Positions 1-7,306 of a DNA stretch of 64,000 nt are shown piece by piece. Source of the stretch: Streptomyces xanthii (lineage in GTDB: Bacteria; Actinomycetota; Actinomycetes; Streptomycetales; Streptomycetaceae); assembly GCF_014621695.1 (NCBI RefSeq), contig NZ_CP061281.1:3720001-3784000 (forward strand). The letters run 5' to 3'. Within the stretch, counting starts at the first letter, position 1, and each line of letters opens with the position of its first letter. Below the pieces are notes generated by a model. The model was given only the letters and a program-made list of their open reading frames with translations. It was not told where the DNA came from and ran no database searches. The position numbers were made by a program, and so were the translations under genes.

Positions 1-1
1 C

Positions 2-27
2 GGGCCCCTCTCGTGAGAGAGGGACCC
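2..27 (-). terminator. Terminator hairpin downstream of the DEAD-box helicase gene
   Basis: An 11-bp stem with one mismatch (GGGCCCCTCTC / GAGAGGGACCC) and a GTGA loop lies 60 bases beyond the helicase stop codon. It is placed to end that minus-strand transcript. Confidence 0.6.
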
Positions 28-86
28 GCTTCCGCGCTCAGTGCCGGTCGGCGCCGGTCAATGGGCGATCAGTGCCGGTCGGAGTG

Positions 87-2327
87 TCAGCCGTTGCGCT
101 TCCAGCGCGGCTTGTCGTCGCGGCGGCCGAAGGACGAGCCGGAACCGGCACCGCGGTGGTCGTCACGGCGGCCGTACGGACGGTGGCCCGTGGAGGGACG
201 GTCGTCGCGGCGGTCACGGTTGAACGGGCGGTCGCTGCCCCGGTGGCCCGACGGGCGGTCGTCGCGGCGGAAGCCGCCACGGTCGCCGCCGCGGTCGTCA
301 CGGCGCTCGAAGGAACGGCCACCACGGTCGCCGCCCCGGTCGTCACGGCGCTCGAAGGAACGGCCGCCGCGGTCGTCACGGTTGAAGCCACCACGGTCGT
401 TGTCCCGGCGGAAACCGCCGCGGTCGTCACGACGCTCGAAAGAACGGCCACCACGGTCGCCGCCCCGGTCGTCACGGCGCTCGAAGGAACGGCCGCCGCG
501 GTCGTCACGGTTGAAGCCACCACGGTCGTTGTCCCGGCGGAAGCCACCGCGGTCGTCACGACGCTCGAAGGAACGGCCACCACGGTCGCCGCCCCGGTCG
601 TCACGGCGGTCGTCACGGCGGAAGCCACCACGGTCACCACCGCGGTCGTCACGACGCTCGAAGGAACGGCCACCACGGTCGCCGCCCCGGTCGTCACGAC
701 GGTCACGGCGCTCGTAGTTGCCCCGCTCGTCACGGCGCTGGCGCGGCTCGTACGAGGAACGCTCCGGCTGCTCCGGGACCTCGACGACGACAGCGGCGGC
801 AGCGGCCTCCGCGGCGGCGGCGACGGCCGCGGCCACGCCCTCCTCGTCCTCGCCACGGTCACGGGCGGCGCGGGCGGTGAGGCGGTCGGCCTCCTCGCGC
901 AGCTCGGTGGCACGCCGGGTGGCGCGCTCCAGCTGCTTGGTCAGGGAGGCGACCTCGCGCTCGGCCTGCTGCGCCGCGTTGCCCGCGGACTCGGCCTGGA
1001 CCTCGGTCATGGAGCGGGCGCCGGTGATCTCGGCGACCTCGGGCTCGAAGGCCGCGCCGCCCTGGATGATGTGACGCCCGGCGTCGACGCCCGCGTCCTC
1101 CATCAGGCGGAAGATCTGGCGGCGCTGGTGCGGCAGCGACAGGGAGACGACCGTGCCGGTGCGGCCGGCACGCGCCGTGCGGCCCGCGCGGTGCAGGTAG
1201 TCCTTGTGGTCGCCGGCCGGGTCCACGTTCAGGACCAGGTCGATGCCGTCGACGTGGATGCCGCGGGCGGCGACGTCGGTCGCGACCAGGACGTTGACGT
1301 AACCGTCCTTGAAGTCGGCGAGGGTGCGGGTGCGCGCGCCCTGCGTCATGCCGCCGTGCAGCGCGTCGGCCTTCACACCGGACTCGCGCAGCTGCTCGGC
1401 GACGCGGTCGGCGCCCAGCTGGGTGCGGACGAAGATGATCGTGCGGCCCTTGCGGGAGGCGATGGCCGCGGTGACCGGCGCCTTGTCCTTGGGCTTCACG
1501 ATGAGGATGTGGTGCGACATGGTCGTGACGGCGCCCTGGGCGGCGTCGACCTCGTGGCTGACCGGGTCGTTCAGGTACCGGGTGACGAGCGTCTTGATCT
1601 CGTTCTCCATGGTGGCGGAGAAGAGCATGCGCTGGCCGCCGGCCGGGACCTGGTCGAGCAGCTCGGTGACCTCGGGCAGGAAGCCCAGGTCGGACATCTG
1701 GTCGGCCTCGTCGAGGACGGCGACCTCGACGGCGCTGAGGTCGGCGGCGCCGCGGTTGATGAGGTCGCGCAGACGGCCCGGGGTGGCGACGAGGATGTCG
1801 ACGCCGCGCTCCAGGGCGTAGATCTGGTTGCCCATCGACGTACCGCCGCAGACGACCTTCATCTTCAGGCCGACCTGGTCGCCGTAGGGCTGCAGCGCGT
1901 CCGCGACCTGCATCGCGAGCTCACGGGTCGGGGTGAGGATGACGGCGCGCGGCTTGTGCTTCTCGGTGCGGCCGCCGGCCAGACGCGACAGCGTCGGCAG
2001 ACCGAACGAGAGGGTCTTGCCGGAGCCGGTGCGGCCGCGGCCGAGGATGTCCTTGCCGGCCAGGGCGTCCGGGATGGTCGCGGCCTGGATCGGGAAGGGG
2101 GTGGTCACCCCGTTCTGCGCGAGCTTGCGGACGACGCCCTCGGGCAGACCGAGGTCGGCGAAGGTGATGGTGGGCTCGGCGTCCTCGATCTCGTCGAGCT
2201 CGGCCTCGGCGGCCTCGACGACGTCGGCCTCGGGGGCCTCGGGGGCCTCGGTGACGGCCGCGTCGGTCACGTCGTTCTCGACGGCGTCGACGTTCTGGTC
2301 AGCGAGGTTCTCAAGGGAAATGGACAT
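87..2327 (-). CDS. DEAD-box ATP-dependent RNA helicase with RGG/RDD-repeat tail
   Basis: A cytosolic superfamily 2 helicase that unwinds RNA using ATP, typically in ribosome assembly or mRNA decay. The 746-residue protein has an acidic N-terminal extension, a Q motif (FPIQ), motif I GSGKT, motif II DEAD (VLDEADQM), motif III SAT and motif VI HRAGRTARAGRTG. After about residue 520 it changes to an Arg/Asp/Gly-rich tail built from repeated RGGRSFERRDD and GGFNRDD blocks, likely an RNA-binding disordered region. The ATG at 2327 gives MSISLENL, usual for actinobacterial homologues. A terminator follows at 2-27. The helicase assignment is secure; the RNA substrate is unknown. Confidence 0.95.
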   Translation of the reverse strand: MSISLENLADQNVDAVENDVTDAAVTEAPEAPEADVVEAAEAELDEIEDAEPTITFADLGLPEGVVRKLAQNGVTTPFPIQAATIPDALAGKDILGRGRTGSGKTLSFGLPTLSRLAGGRTEKHKPRAVILTPTRELAMQVADALQPYGDQVGLKMKVVCGGTSMGNQIYALERGVDILVATPGRLRDLINRGAADLSAVEVAVLDEADQMSDLGFLPEVTELLDQVPAGGQRMLFSATMENEIKTLVTRYLNDPVSHEVDAAQGAVTTMSHHILIVKPKDKAPVTAAIASRKGRTIIFVRTQLGADRVAEQLRESGVKADALHGGMTQGARTRTLADFKDGYVNVLVATDVAARGIHVDGIDLVLNVDPAGDHKDYLHRAGRTARAGRTGTVVSLSLPHQRRQIFRLMEDAGVDAGRHIIQGGAAFEPEVAEITGARSMTEVQAESAGNAAQQAEREVASLTKQLERATRRATELREEADRLTARAARDRGEDEEGVAAAVAAAAEAAAAAVVVEVPEQPERSSYEPRQRRDERGNYERRDRRDDRGGDRGGRSFERRDDRGGDRGGFRRDDRRDDRGGDRGGRSFERRDDRGGFRRDNDRGGFNRDDRGGRSFERRDDRGGDRGGRSFERRDDRGGFRRDNDRGGFNRDDRGGRSFERRDDRGGDRGGRSFERRDDRGGDRGGFRRDDRPSGHRGSDRPFNRDRRDDRPSTGHRPYGRRDDHRGAGSGSSFGRRDDKPRWKRNG
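315..605 (-). repeat. 129-bp tandem repeat inside the helicase tail
   Basis: Near-identical units start at 315, 444 and 573 (plus-strand positions), a period of exactly 129 bp or 43 codons. The third unit is partial and further degenerate copies extend to about 720. The unit encodes two RGGRSFERRDDRGG blocks and one GGFNRDD block, so unit gain or loss keeps the frame. Copy number is likely to vary among strains. Confidence 0.9.
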
Positions 2328-2564
2328 GCGAAATGCGAAACCTTCCGGAGTCTCGGCACGCGCCCGTCAACTCCGTGTAATTGCGCTTTCGCAAGTCGAC
2401 CGCCTCAATGCGGTCCAGCCACGGCAAGGGAGAGTACGCGCCACACGGCGCTCTCTTCTGCGGCGCCGGGCAAATGGGATCAAACGATCTACCACCATAC
2501 GCACCCACCCACCCCCGAGGCAAACCAGAACCCTGAGACCCCGCTCACAGCGGGCCGCGAGCAC

Positions 2565-3140
2565 TCAGGCGGGCGCCCCGGCGCGCGGGGTCGGCTCCCC
2601 CATCATCACGCGCGCCCCGGCCTGCTCGTGCGCCGAGGACGAGGGCTCCGCGGTCGTCGGGGACGGCGGCGGGGTCTGCGACGGGGTCGGGTCCGGCGTG
2701 GGCGTCGACACGGGCGGGGTGGTGCGCGGCGGCGTCGGCCGGCCCGGGGAGGTCGCGGGCGCCGGCTTCGTGGGGTGGCCGCCGCGCGGGGGCGACGCCG
2801 AGCCCGACGGCTCCGCCGAGGCGCCGTCCGCGCCCTCGTCGCCGTGCCCGTCCTTGCCGCCCTTGCCGTCCTCGGCGCCCTTCGCGTCGCCGTCCGCCCC
2901 GTCCGACGCCCCCGCGCGGCCGGGGTCGCGGCCGGCCCGCGGCGCGGCGGCCCCGCCCGAGTCCGCCGTCCCGCCCTCGGGAGCCGCGGCGCCACCGCGG
3001 TGCGAGGCGGAGTGCGAGGGCGCGGGCCCGTCCTTGCCGTCGGCCACACTCATGCACCCGGCGGCCGCGGCGACGGCCACCGCGGTCGCGGCCACACGCC
3101 CCAGACGAAGGACACGGACGGATACGGGCAGCTGGCGCAC
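2565..3140 (-). CDS. Putative Pro/Gly/Ala-rich lipoprotein
   Basis: A predicted membrane-anchored extracytoplasmic lipoprotein of unknown function, 191 residues. The GTG at 3140 was chosen because GGAGGT sits just upstream and because it begins directly with a signal peptide (VRQLPVSV...) ending in a lipobox-like AAAGC with Cys near residue 27. The longer frame from 3212 would bury this signal. The mature part is low-complexity: rich in Asp/Gly/Lys and Ser/Ala, then a Pro/Thr segment (TPPVSTPTPDPTPSQTPPP) like a cell-wall spacer. No enzymatic motif is visible. The call rests on composition and the lipobox only. Confidence 0.65.
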   Translation of the reverse strand: MRQLPVSVRVLRLGRVAATAVAVAAAAGCMSVADGKDGPAPSHSASHRGGAAAPEGGTADSGGAAAPRAGRDPGRAGASDGADGDAKGAEDGKGGKDGHGDEGADGASAEPSGSASPPRGGHPTKPAPATSPGRPTPPRTTPPVSTPTPDPTPSQTPPPSPTTAEPSSSAHEQAGARVMMGEPTPRAGAPA

Positions 3141-3230
3141 GGGGGCACCTCCGGGGCACGGAACGGGGACACCGTTCCCAACTCCCGCGCCCCGCAAGAA
3201 GACACGCGCCACCCCGGCCGGAACCGCCCG

Positions 3231-3581
3231 TCAGCCGTATCCGAGCGCGTGCAGCCGGGCGTCGTCGATCCCGAAGTGGTGCGCGATCTCGTGCACCACG
3301 GTGATCTCCGTCTCCACGACCACGTCCTCCCGCGCCTCGCACATCCGCAGCGTCGGCCCCTGGTAGATCGTGATCCGGTCCGGCAGCACCCCCGCGTACC
3401 ACTCGCCGCGGTCGGTCAGCGGCGTGCCCTCGTAGAGCCCGAGCAGCTCGGGATCGTCGGCGGGCGGCTCGTCCTCCACGAACACGGCCACGTTGTCCAT
3501 GAGCCGCGTCAACTCGGGCGGAATCCGGTCGAGCGCCTCGGCGACCAGTTCCTCGAACTCCTCACGCGTCATCTCCAGCAC
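3231..3581 (-). CDS. Zincin-like metallopeptidase family protein
   Basis: A small predicted metal-dependent peptidase, 116 residues from the GTG at 3581 (start VLEMTREEFEELV). An in-frame ATG at 3608 is an alternative. Near the C-terminus is HEIAHHFG, the HExxHxxG zinc-binding signature of the compact zincin family PF06262. The N-terminal part (ALDRIPPELTRLMDNVAVFVED) is characteristic of that family. There is no signal peptide, so it is probably cytosolic. It is divergent from the metallophosphoesterase gene, with about 60 bases between them. Substrate and physiological role are unknown. Confidence 0.85.
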   Translation of the reverse strand: MLEMTREEFEELVAEALDRIPPELTRLMDNVAVFVEDEPPADDPELLGLYEGTPLTDRGEWYAGVLPDRITIYQGPTLRMCEAREDVVVETEITVVHEIAHHFGIDDARLHALGYG

Positions 3582-3639
3582 CCGGCCATTGTCCGGCACA
3601 ACCCGCATATCCACCCGCTCACTTGGGCATACGGGAGCA

Positions 3640-5190
3640 ATGGCCCGCTCGCCCACCGCCGCCATACGTGTCCTGCGCCGGGCGCTCCGCCGCGCGCGGG
3701 GAGCCCGGGACCCCCGCGCGCGCCCCCTCGCCCTGCAGCTCGTGCAGCCGCCGCACCCCGTGGCCCGCGCCCTCGGCCTGGTCGCCGTCGTCCTGCTCGG
3801 CGCCTGGCTGGGCCTGCTGATCGTGGGCAGCGTCCGCACTCCGGTCGGCCCGATGGACACCAAGATGACGCTGCGGCCGTCCCTGACGGGCGGCACGAAG
3901 ATCAACGTGTCGCCGCTCGGCGCCCTGGAGCTGGACTCCCACACGGGCCCGATCCGCCTGGACGTCGACGTCGACCGGCTCGACCCCGACCGCTCCCAGG
4001 CCCTCGTCGACCACCCCGAGCGCATCTCCGGCCTCCAGGACGAGGTGGCCCGCGACGTCGAGCACGGCACCGTCGACCTGGCCCTGCGCTCCTGCGTCGC
4101 CGTCGTCTCCGGCGCCACCGCCCTCGGCCTCGCCGTCTACCGCCGCCCGCGCCGCGCCCTCGCTGCCGGCGGCCTCGCCCTCGCGCTCCTCATGGCCTCG
4201 GGCGTGAGCGCGTACGCCACTTGGAACCCGAAGTCGGTCCTGGAGCCCCGCTTCTCCGGGCTGCTGTCCTCGGCGCCCTCCGTCGTCGGCAACGCCCGCT
4301 CGATCGTCACCGAGTTCGACGTCTACCAGCAGGAGTTGGCCCGCCTGGTCACCAACGTCACCAAGCTCTACGACGTGACGTCCACGCTTCCCGCGTACCG
4401 GCCCGACCCGTCCACGATCCGCGTCCTGCACGTCTCCGACATCCATCTCAACCCGGCGTCCTGGAAGATCATCGCCTCGCTCGTGAAGCAGTACCGGATC
4501 TCGGTGATCGTCGACACCGGCGACACGATGGACCACGGCTCCACCGCCGAGAACGCCTTCCTCGACCCGGTCGCCGACCTGGGCGCCCCGTACGTGTGGA
4601 TCCGCGGGAACCACGACTCGAAGGAGACCCAGCGCTATCTGGGCCGCTTCAAGAACGTGCACGTGCTCGACGAGGGCCGGGCGGCCACCGTCGCGGGCCT
4701 GCGCTTCGCGGGCACCGGCGACCCCCAGTACACGCCGGACCGCTCCACGAAGGCCCTAGGCGACCCCGCCGAGCGTCTCGCGGGCATCCGGCTCGCCTCG
4801 GCCCTGCGCGACCAGCGGGCGGCCGGCACGCCCGTCGACGTCGCGCTGGCCCACAACCCGCTCGCCGCGCGCCAGACGGACGGGGCGGTGCCGCTGGTCC
4901 TGTCGGGGCACGTCCACCACCAGGAGATGGAGGTGCTGCCGCTGGGGACCCGGCTGCGGATCGAGGGCTCGACCGGGGGCAGCGGGCTGCGTGCCGTCGA
5001 CGACAAGGAGCCGGACCCGGTGGAGGCGTCGGTGCTCTATCTGGACCGGACGACCAAGCGGCTCCAGGCCTGGGACGAGATCAGGCTGGGCGGTCTGGGC
5101 CTGACGACGGCCGAGGTCAGCCGCCATCTCCCGGCCGAGAACCAGCCCGGGGCCACGCCGTCGCCGAGCCCTCCGGAGGTCACCCCGTAA
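3640..5190 (+). CDS. Membrane-anchored metallophosphoesterase
   Basis: A predicted calcineurin-like phosphoesterase, 516 residues. After a basic N-terminus there is one hydrophobic helix at about residues 44-66, a roughly 100-residue external region, and two more helices around 145-195. The catalytic domain follows, with DIHLN, GDTMDHGS, GNHD and GHVHHQE, the classical two-metal ligand motifs in the right order. The ATG at 3640 has GGGAG close upstream and starts MARSPTAAIRV. The C-terminus is short and Pro-rich. The fold and metal site are clear; the substrate (phosphodiester or lipid) is not. Confidence 0.9.
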   Translation: MARSPTAAIRVLRRALRRARGARDPRARPLALQLVQPPHPVARALGLVAVVLLGAWLGLLIVGSVRTPVGPMDTKMTLRPSLTGGTKINVSPLGALELDSHTGPIRLDVDVDRLDPDRSQALVDHPERISGLQDEVARDVEHGTVDLALRSCVAVVSGATALGLAVYRRPRRALAAGGLALALLMASGVSAYATWNPKSVLEPRFSGLLSSAPSVVGNARSIVTEFDVYQQELARLVTNVTKLYDVTSTLPAYRPDPSTIRVLHVSDIHLNPASWKIIASLVKQYRISVIVDTGDTMDHGSTAENAFLDPVADLGAPYVWIRGNHDSKETQRYLGRFKNVHVLDEGRAATVAGLRFAGTGDPQYTPDRSTKALGDPAERLAGIRLASALRDQRAAGTPVDVALAHNPLAARQTDGAVPLVLSGHVHHQEMEVLPLGTRLRIEGSTGGSGLRAVDDKEPDPVEASVLYLDRTTKRLQAWDEIRLGGLGLTTAEVSRHLPAENQPGATPSPSPPEVTP

Positions 5191-5270
5191 ACCGTTTTGG
5201 CGAACCGTCCCCGCATCCCATATGCTTCTCACGTCCCCGACGCGCTGCGAAGCGCGCAGGCGGGCCGATA

Positions 5271-5343
5271 GCCCTCATCGTCTAGCGGCCTAGGACGCCG
5301 CCCTTTCAAGGCGGTAGCACGGGTTCGAATCCCGTTGGGGGCA
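5271..5343 (+). tRNA. tRNA-Glu (anticodon TTC)
   Basis: 73-nt cloverleaf. Acceptor stem GCCCTCA pairs with TGGGGGC, and the anticodon arm CCGCC-CTTTCAA-GGCGG presents TTC. The T arm is GGGTTCGAATCCC. CCA is not encoded. First of three clustered tRNA genes. Confidence 0.97.
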
Positions 5344-5381
5344 CGCAAGACACTGTGCGACACTTAGTCGCGCAACAGCTT

Positions 5382-5456
5382 GGTCCTGTGGAGCAGTTTG
5401 GAGTGCTCGCCACCCTGTCAAGGTGGAGGCCGCGGGTTCAAATCCCGTCAGGACCG
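5382..5456 (+). tRNA. tRNA-Asp (anticodon GTC), copy 1
   Basis: 75-nt cloverleaf with acceptor GGTCCTG/CAGGACC and anticodon loop CTGTCAA giving GTC. It is identical to the copy at 11429-11503. Confidence 0.97.
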
Positions 5457-5478
5457 CTGAAGTTCTTCGGAACTTCGT

Positions 5479-5552
5479 GGCTGGGTAGCTCAGTTGGTAC
5501 GAGCGATCGCCTGAAAAGCGATAGGTCGCCGGTTCGACCCCGGCCCCAGCCA
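5479..5552 (+). tRNA. tRNA-Phe (anticodon GAA)
   Basis: 74-nt cloverleaf with acceptor GGCTGGG/CCCAGCC and anticodon loop CTGAAAA giving GAA. Last gene of the Glu-Asp-Phe cluster. Confidence 0.97.
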
Positions 5553-5557
5553 CAAGC

Positions 5558-5590
5558 CTTCGGGCCCCGTCCATCGGACGGGGCCCGAAG
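5558..5590 (+). terminator. Terminator after the Glu-Asp-Phe tRNA cluster
   Basis: Perfect 15-bp stem (CTTCGGGCCCCGTCC and its complement) with an ATC loop, 6 bases after tRNA-Phe. It also ends close to the 3' end of the convergent gene at 5602, so it may act in both directions. Confidence 0.8.
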
Positions 5591-5601
5591 TCGTTTCCGG
5601 G

Positions 5602-6048
5602 TCAGTTCTCCGGCAGCACCGTGGTCTCACCGACCGCCAGGAGCAGCTGAATGGGCCATTCCGGGTCGGCCTGGCCCACGGCGAGCCCGATCCACCGGTC
5701 GGTGGCCGGCAGCCGCCACACCTGGACGCTCCCGGCCATGCAGCTCAGGAAACTCATCGGTTCGGGCACCGGGCCGTCCGTCTCCAGATACGGCCACAGC
5801 TCGATCGCGTGCGGCGCGCCCCAGCGTCCGGTCAGCCGGGCGGCGAGTGCCGTGCGCGCGGACTCGATCTCCTGCTCGGCCGCCTCGACGATCTCCTCGT
5901 CGCGGCTGTCCCAGAAGTCCCGGCTCTCGCGGAGCACGGCGAGGTGGTGGCCGGGCCCGCCCCACACGTCCTCCTCCGACGGCCGGGTCCGCCCCGCCGG
6001 GAACGGCAGGACGCTCAGGCGGTCCACCACGGACAGTTCGTTCGGCAT
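5602..6048 (-). CDS. Conserved hypothetical protein
   Basis: A 148-residue soluble acidic protein whose family I do not recognise. It starts MPNELSVVDRLSVLPF at the ATG at 6048; no strong ribosome-binding site is visible. Features include an acidic helix (DEEIVEAAEQEIESAR), Trp-rich motifs (WGAPHAIELWPYL, VQVWRLPATDRWIGLAV) and a C-terminal LLLAVGETTVLPEN. No signal peptide or membrane segment. The next minus-strand gene upstream (6086-7180) ends 37 bases away, so the two may share a transcript. Codon use is typical of the window, supporting a real gene. Confidence 0.7.
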   Translation of the reverse strand: MPNELSVVDRLSVLPFPAGRTRPSEEDVWGGPGHHLAVLRESRDFWDSRDEEIVEAAEQEIESARTALAARLTGRWGAPHAIELWPYLETDGPVPEPMSFLSCMAGSVQVWRLPATDRWIGLAVGQADPEWPIQLLLAVGETTVLPEN

Positions 6049-6085
6049 GGCCGGAGCCTACGGGCGGCGCGGCTCGGGACGAGGG

Positions 6086-7180
6086 CTACACCGGGGCCGC
6101 GTGCAGGGGCTGGGTGCCGCGGCCGCCCGGGTGGCGGTGGCGCCAGAACCAGAAGAGGGCGCAGGAGACGAGGGACCAGGCGGTCAGCACCAGGAACGGG
6201 AAGGCGTGCTGGTGGCCCTGGAAGTAGACCGCCGTGTGCTGGGCGTTGACGGAGGCGCCGGGCGGGAGCCACTGCCCGACCCGGCCGATGAAGGTGGGGA
6301 GCAGCGGCGGGGCGACGGCTCCGCCGGAGGCGGGGTTGCCGAGCAGCACGAGCAGACCCCAGGTCGGGATCATCGCCCAGCGGTGGAAGAACGTGTTGAA
6401 CATCGTGAAGACCATGCCGCAGGTGAACATCGTCAGCGCGAGGATCAGCCAGGACTCGACGAAGGGCAGGTCGACCGCGCCGAGCCACCAGTCGGCGACG
6501 GCGGCGACGGCGAAGCCGCCGAGCAGGGCGTAGGCGGCCGTGAAGGCGATCCGCTCGGCCGGGTTCAGGGCGCGGGCGTGGACGCTGAGCTGGATCGCGC
6601 CGACGAAACCGATGATCACGGCGGCGAGCGAGATGTAGAAGATCGTGAGGCCGCGCGGGTCGCCGCTCTGCAGCGGGCGCACGTCGCGGACGGTGACGGG
6701 GATGCCGGTGGCCTTGCCGACGGCGGGTCCGGCCTCGGTGAAGACCTGGGCGACGGAGAACCCGGAGGCGCCGGACACGTCGAGCAGGACCCGGTCGCCG
6801 CCGTCCCGCACGTCGAACACGGCGTAGACGCGCTGCTCGTCGATGGCCTCGGCGGCGTCCTGCCGGGAGGCGTAGGGCTTGAGGTCGAGCTGGGCGTCGA
6901 GCGCCTTCTCCATCGCGCCGAGGAACTGCCGGCCGCGGGCCTGGTCGTACTGGCCGGTGACGCCGGTGGGGATGTGGTGCGGGGTGGGGTTGGCCATGGA
7001 GTACGTGTAGGCGGCGGCGAAGAGCGCGGCCGCGGCCGCGAGGATCAGGACGAGGACGGTCGCGGGGAAGAACGGGGACTTCTTGTAGTTGGCCCAGTGG
7101 TCGGCCCGGGTGGGCGGGCGTCCGTGCTCGCCGTGCGGCGGGTGCGGGCGCGGCTGTTCGTCATCGGCCAGGGGCGACAT
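6086..7180 (-). CDS. DUF3533-type membrane protein (YhgE/Pip-like, ABC-2 permease-like)
   Basis: A 364-residue integral membrane protein. It has a polar N-terminus, one helix at about 39-60, then an extracytoplasmic domain of about 130 residues (YASRQDAAEAIDEQRVYAV; DVSGASGFSVAQVFTEAG). Five or six C-terminal helices follow, among them SLAAVIIGFVGAIQL, LILALTMFTCGMVFTMF and FLVLTAWSLVSCALFWF. This architecture matches DUF3533/YhgE proteins related to ABC-2 permeases. The ATG at 7180 has GCAGGG upstream. It is divergent from hrpA with 126 bases between. The exported substrate is unknown, and no ATPase partner is adjacent. Confidence 0.8.
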   Translation of the reverse strand: MSPLADDEQPRPHPPHGEHGRPPTRADHWANYKKSPFFPATVLVLILAAAAALFAAAYTYSMANPTPHHIPTGVTGQYDQARGRQFLGAMEKALDAQLDLKPYASRQDAAEAIDEQRVYAVFDVRDGGDRVLLDVSGASGFSVAQVFTEAGPAVGKATGIPVTVRDVRPLQSGDPRGLTIFYISLAAVIIGFVGAIQLSVHARALNPAERIAFTAAYALLGGFAVAAVADWWLGAVDLPFVESWLILALTMFTCGMVFTMFNTFFHRWAMIPTWGLLVLLGNPASGGAVAPPLLPTFIGRVGQWLPPGASVNAQHTAVYFQGHQHAFPFLVLTAWSLVSCALFWFWRHRHPGGRGTQPLHAAPV

Positions 7181-7306
7181 ACCCTGCACGCTAAAGCACG
7201 TATAAGCCGCATACATCCCAGAAGGACCCGCGTCCCTCGCCGGGTGCGGGGCCCGCGGCAAAACCGTTCGCCACGAATTTCTCCGAGGTGAGATCCTGGA
7301 GGACGT

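Noticed and set aside
72..5285. A 1737-codon open frame on the plus strand across the helicase, lipoprotein and phosphoesterase genes
   Set aside because: It is the antisense shadow of the helicase and neighbouring genes. The product is repetitive Val/Ala/Thr and Arg/Gly sequence without domains, a known artefact of very GC-rich coding DNA.
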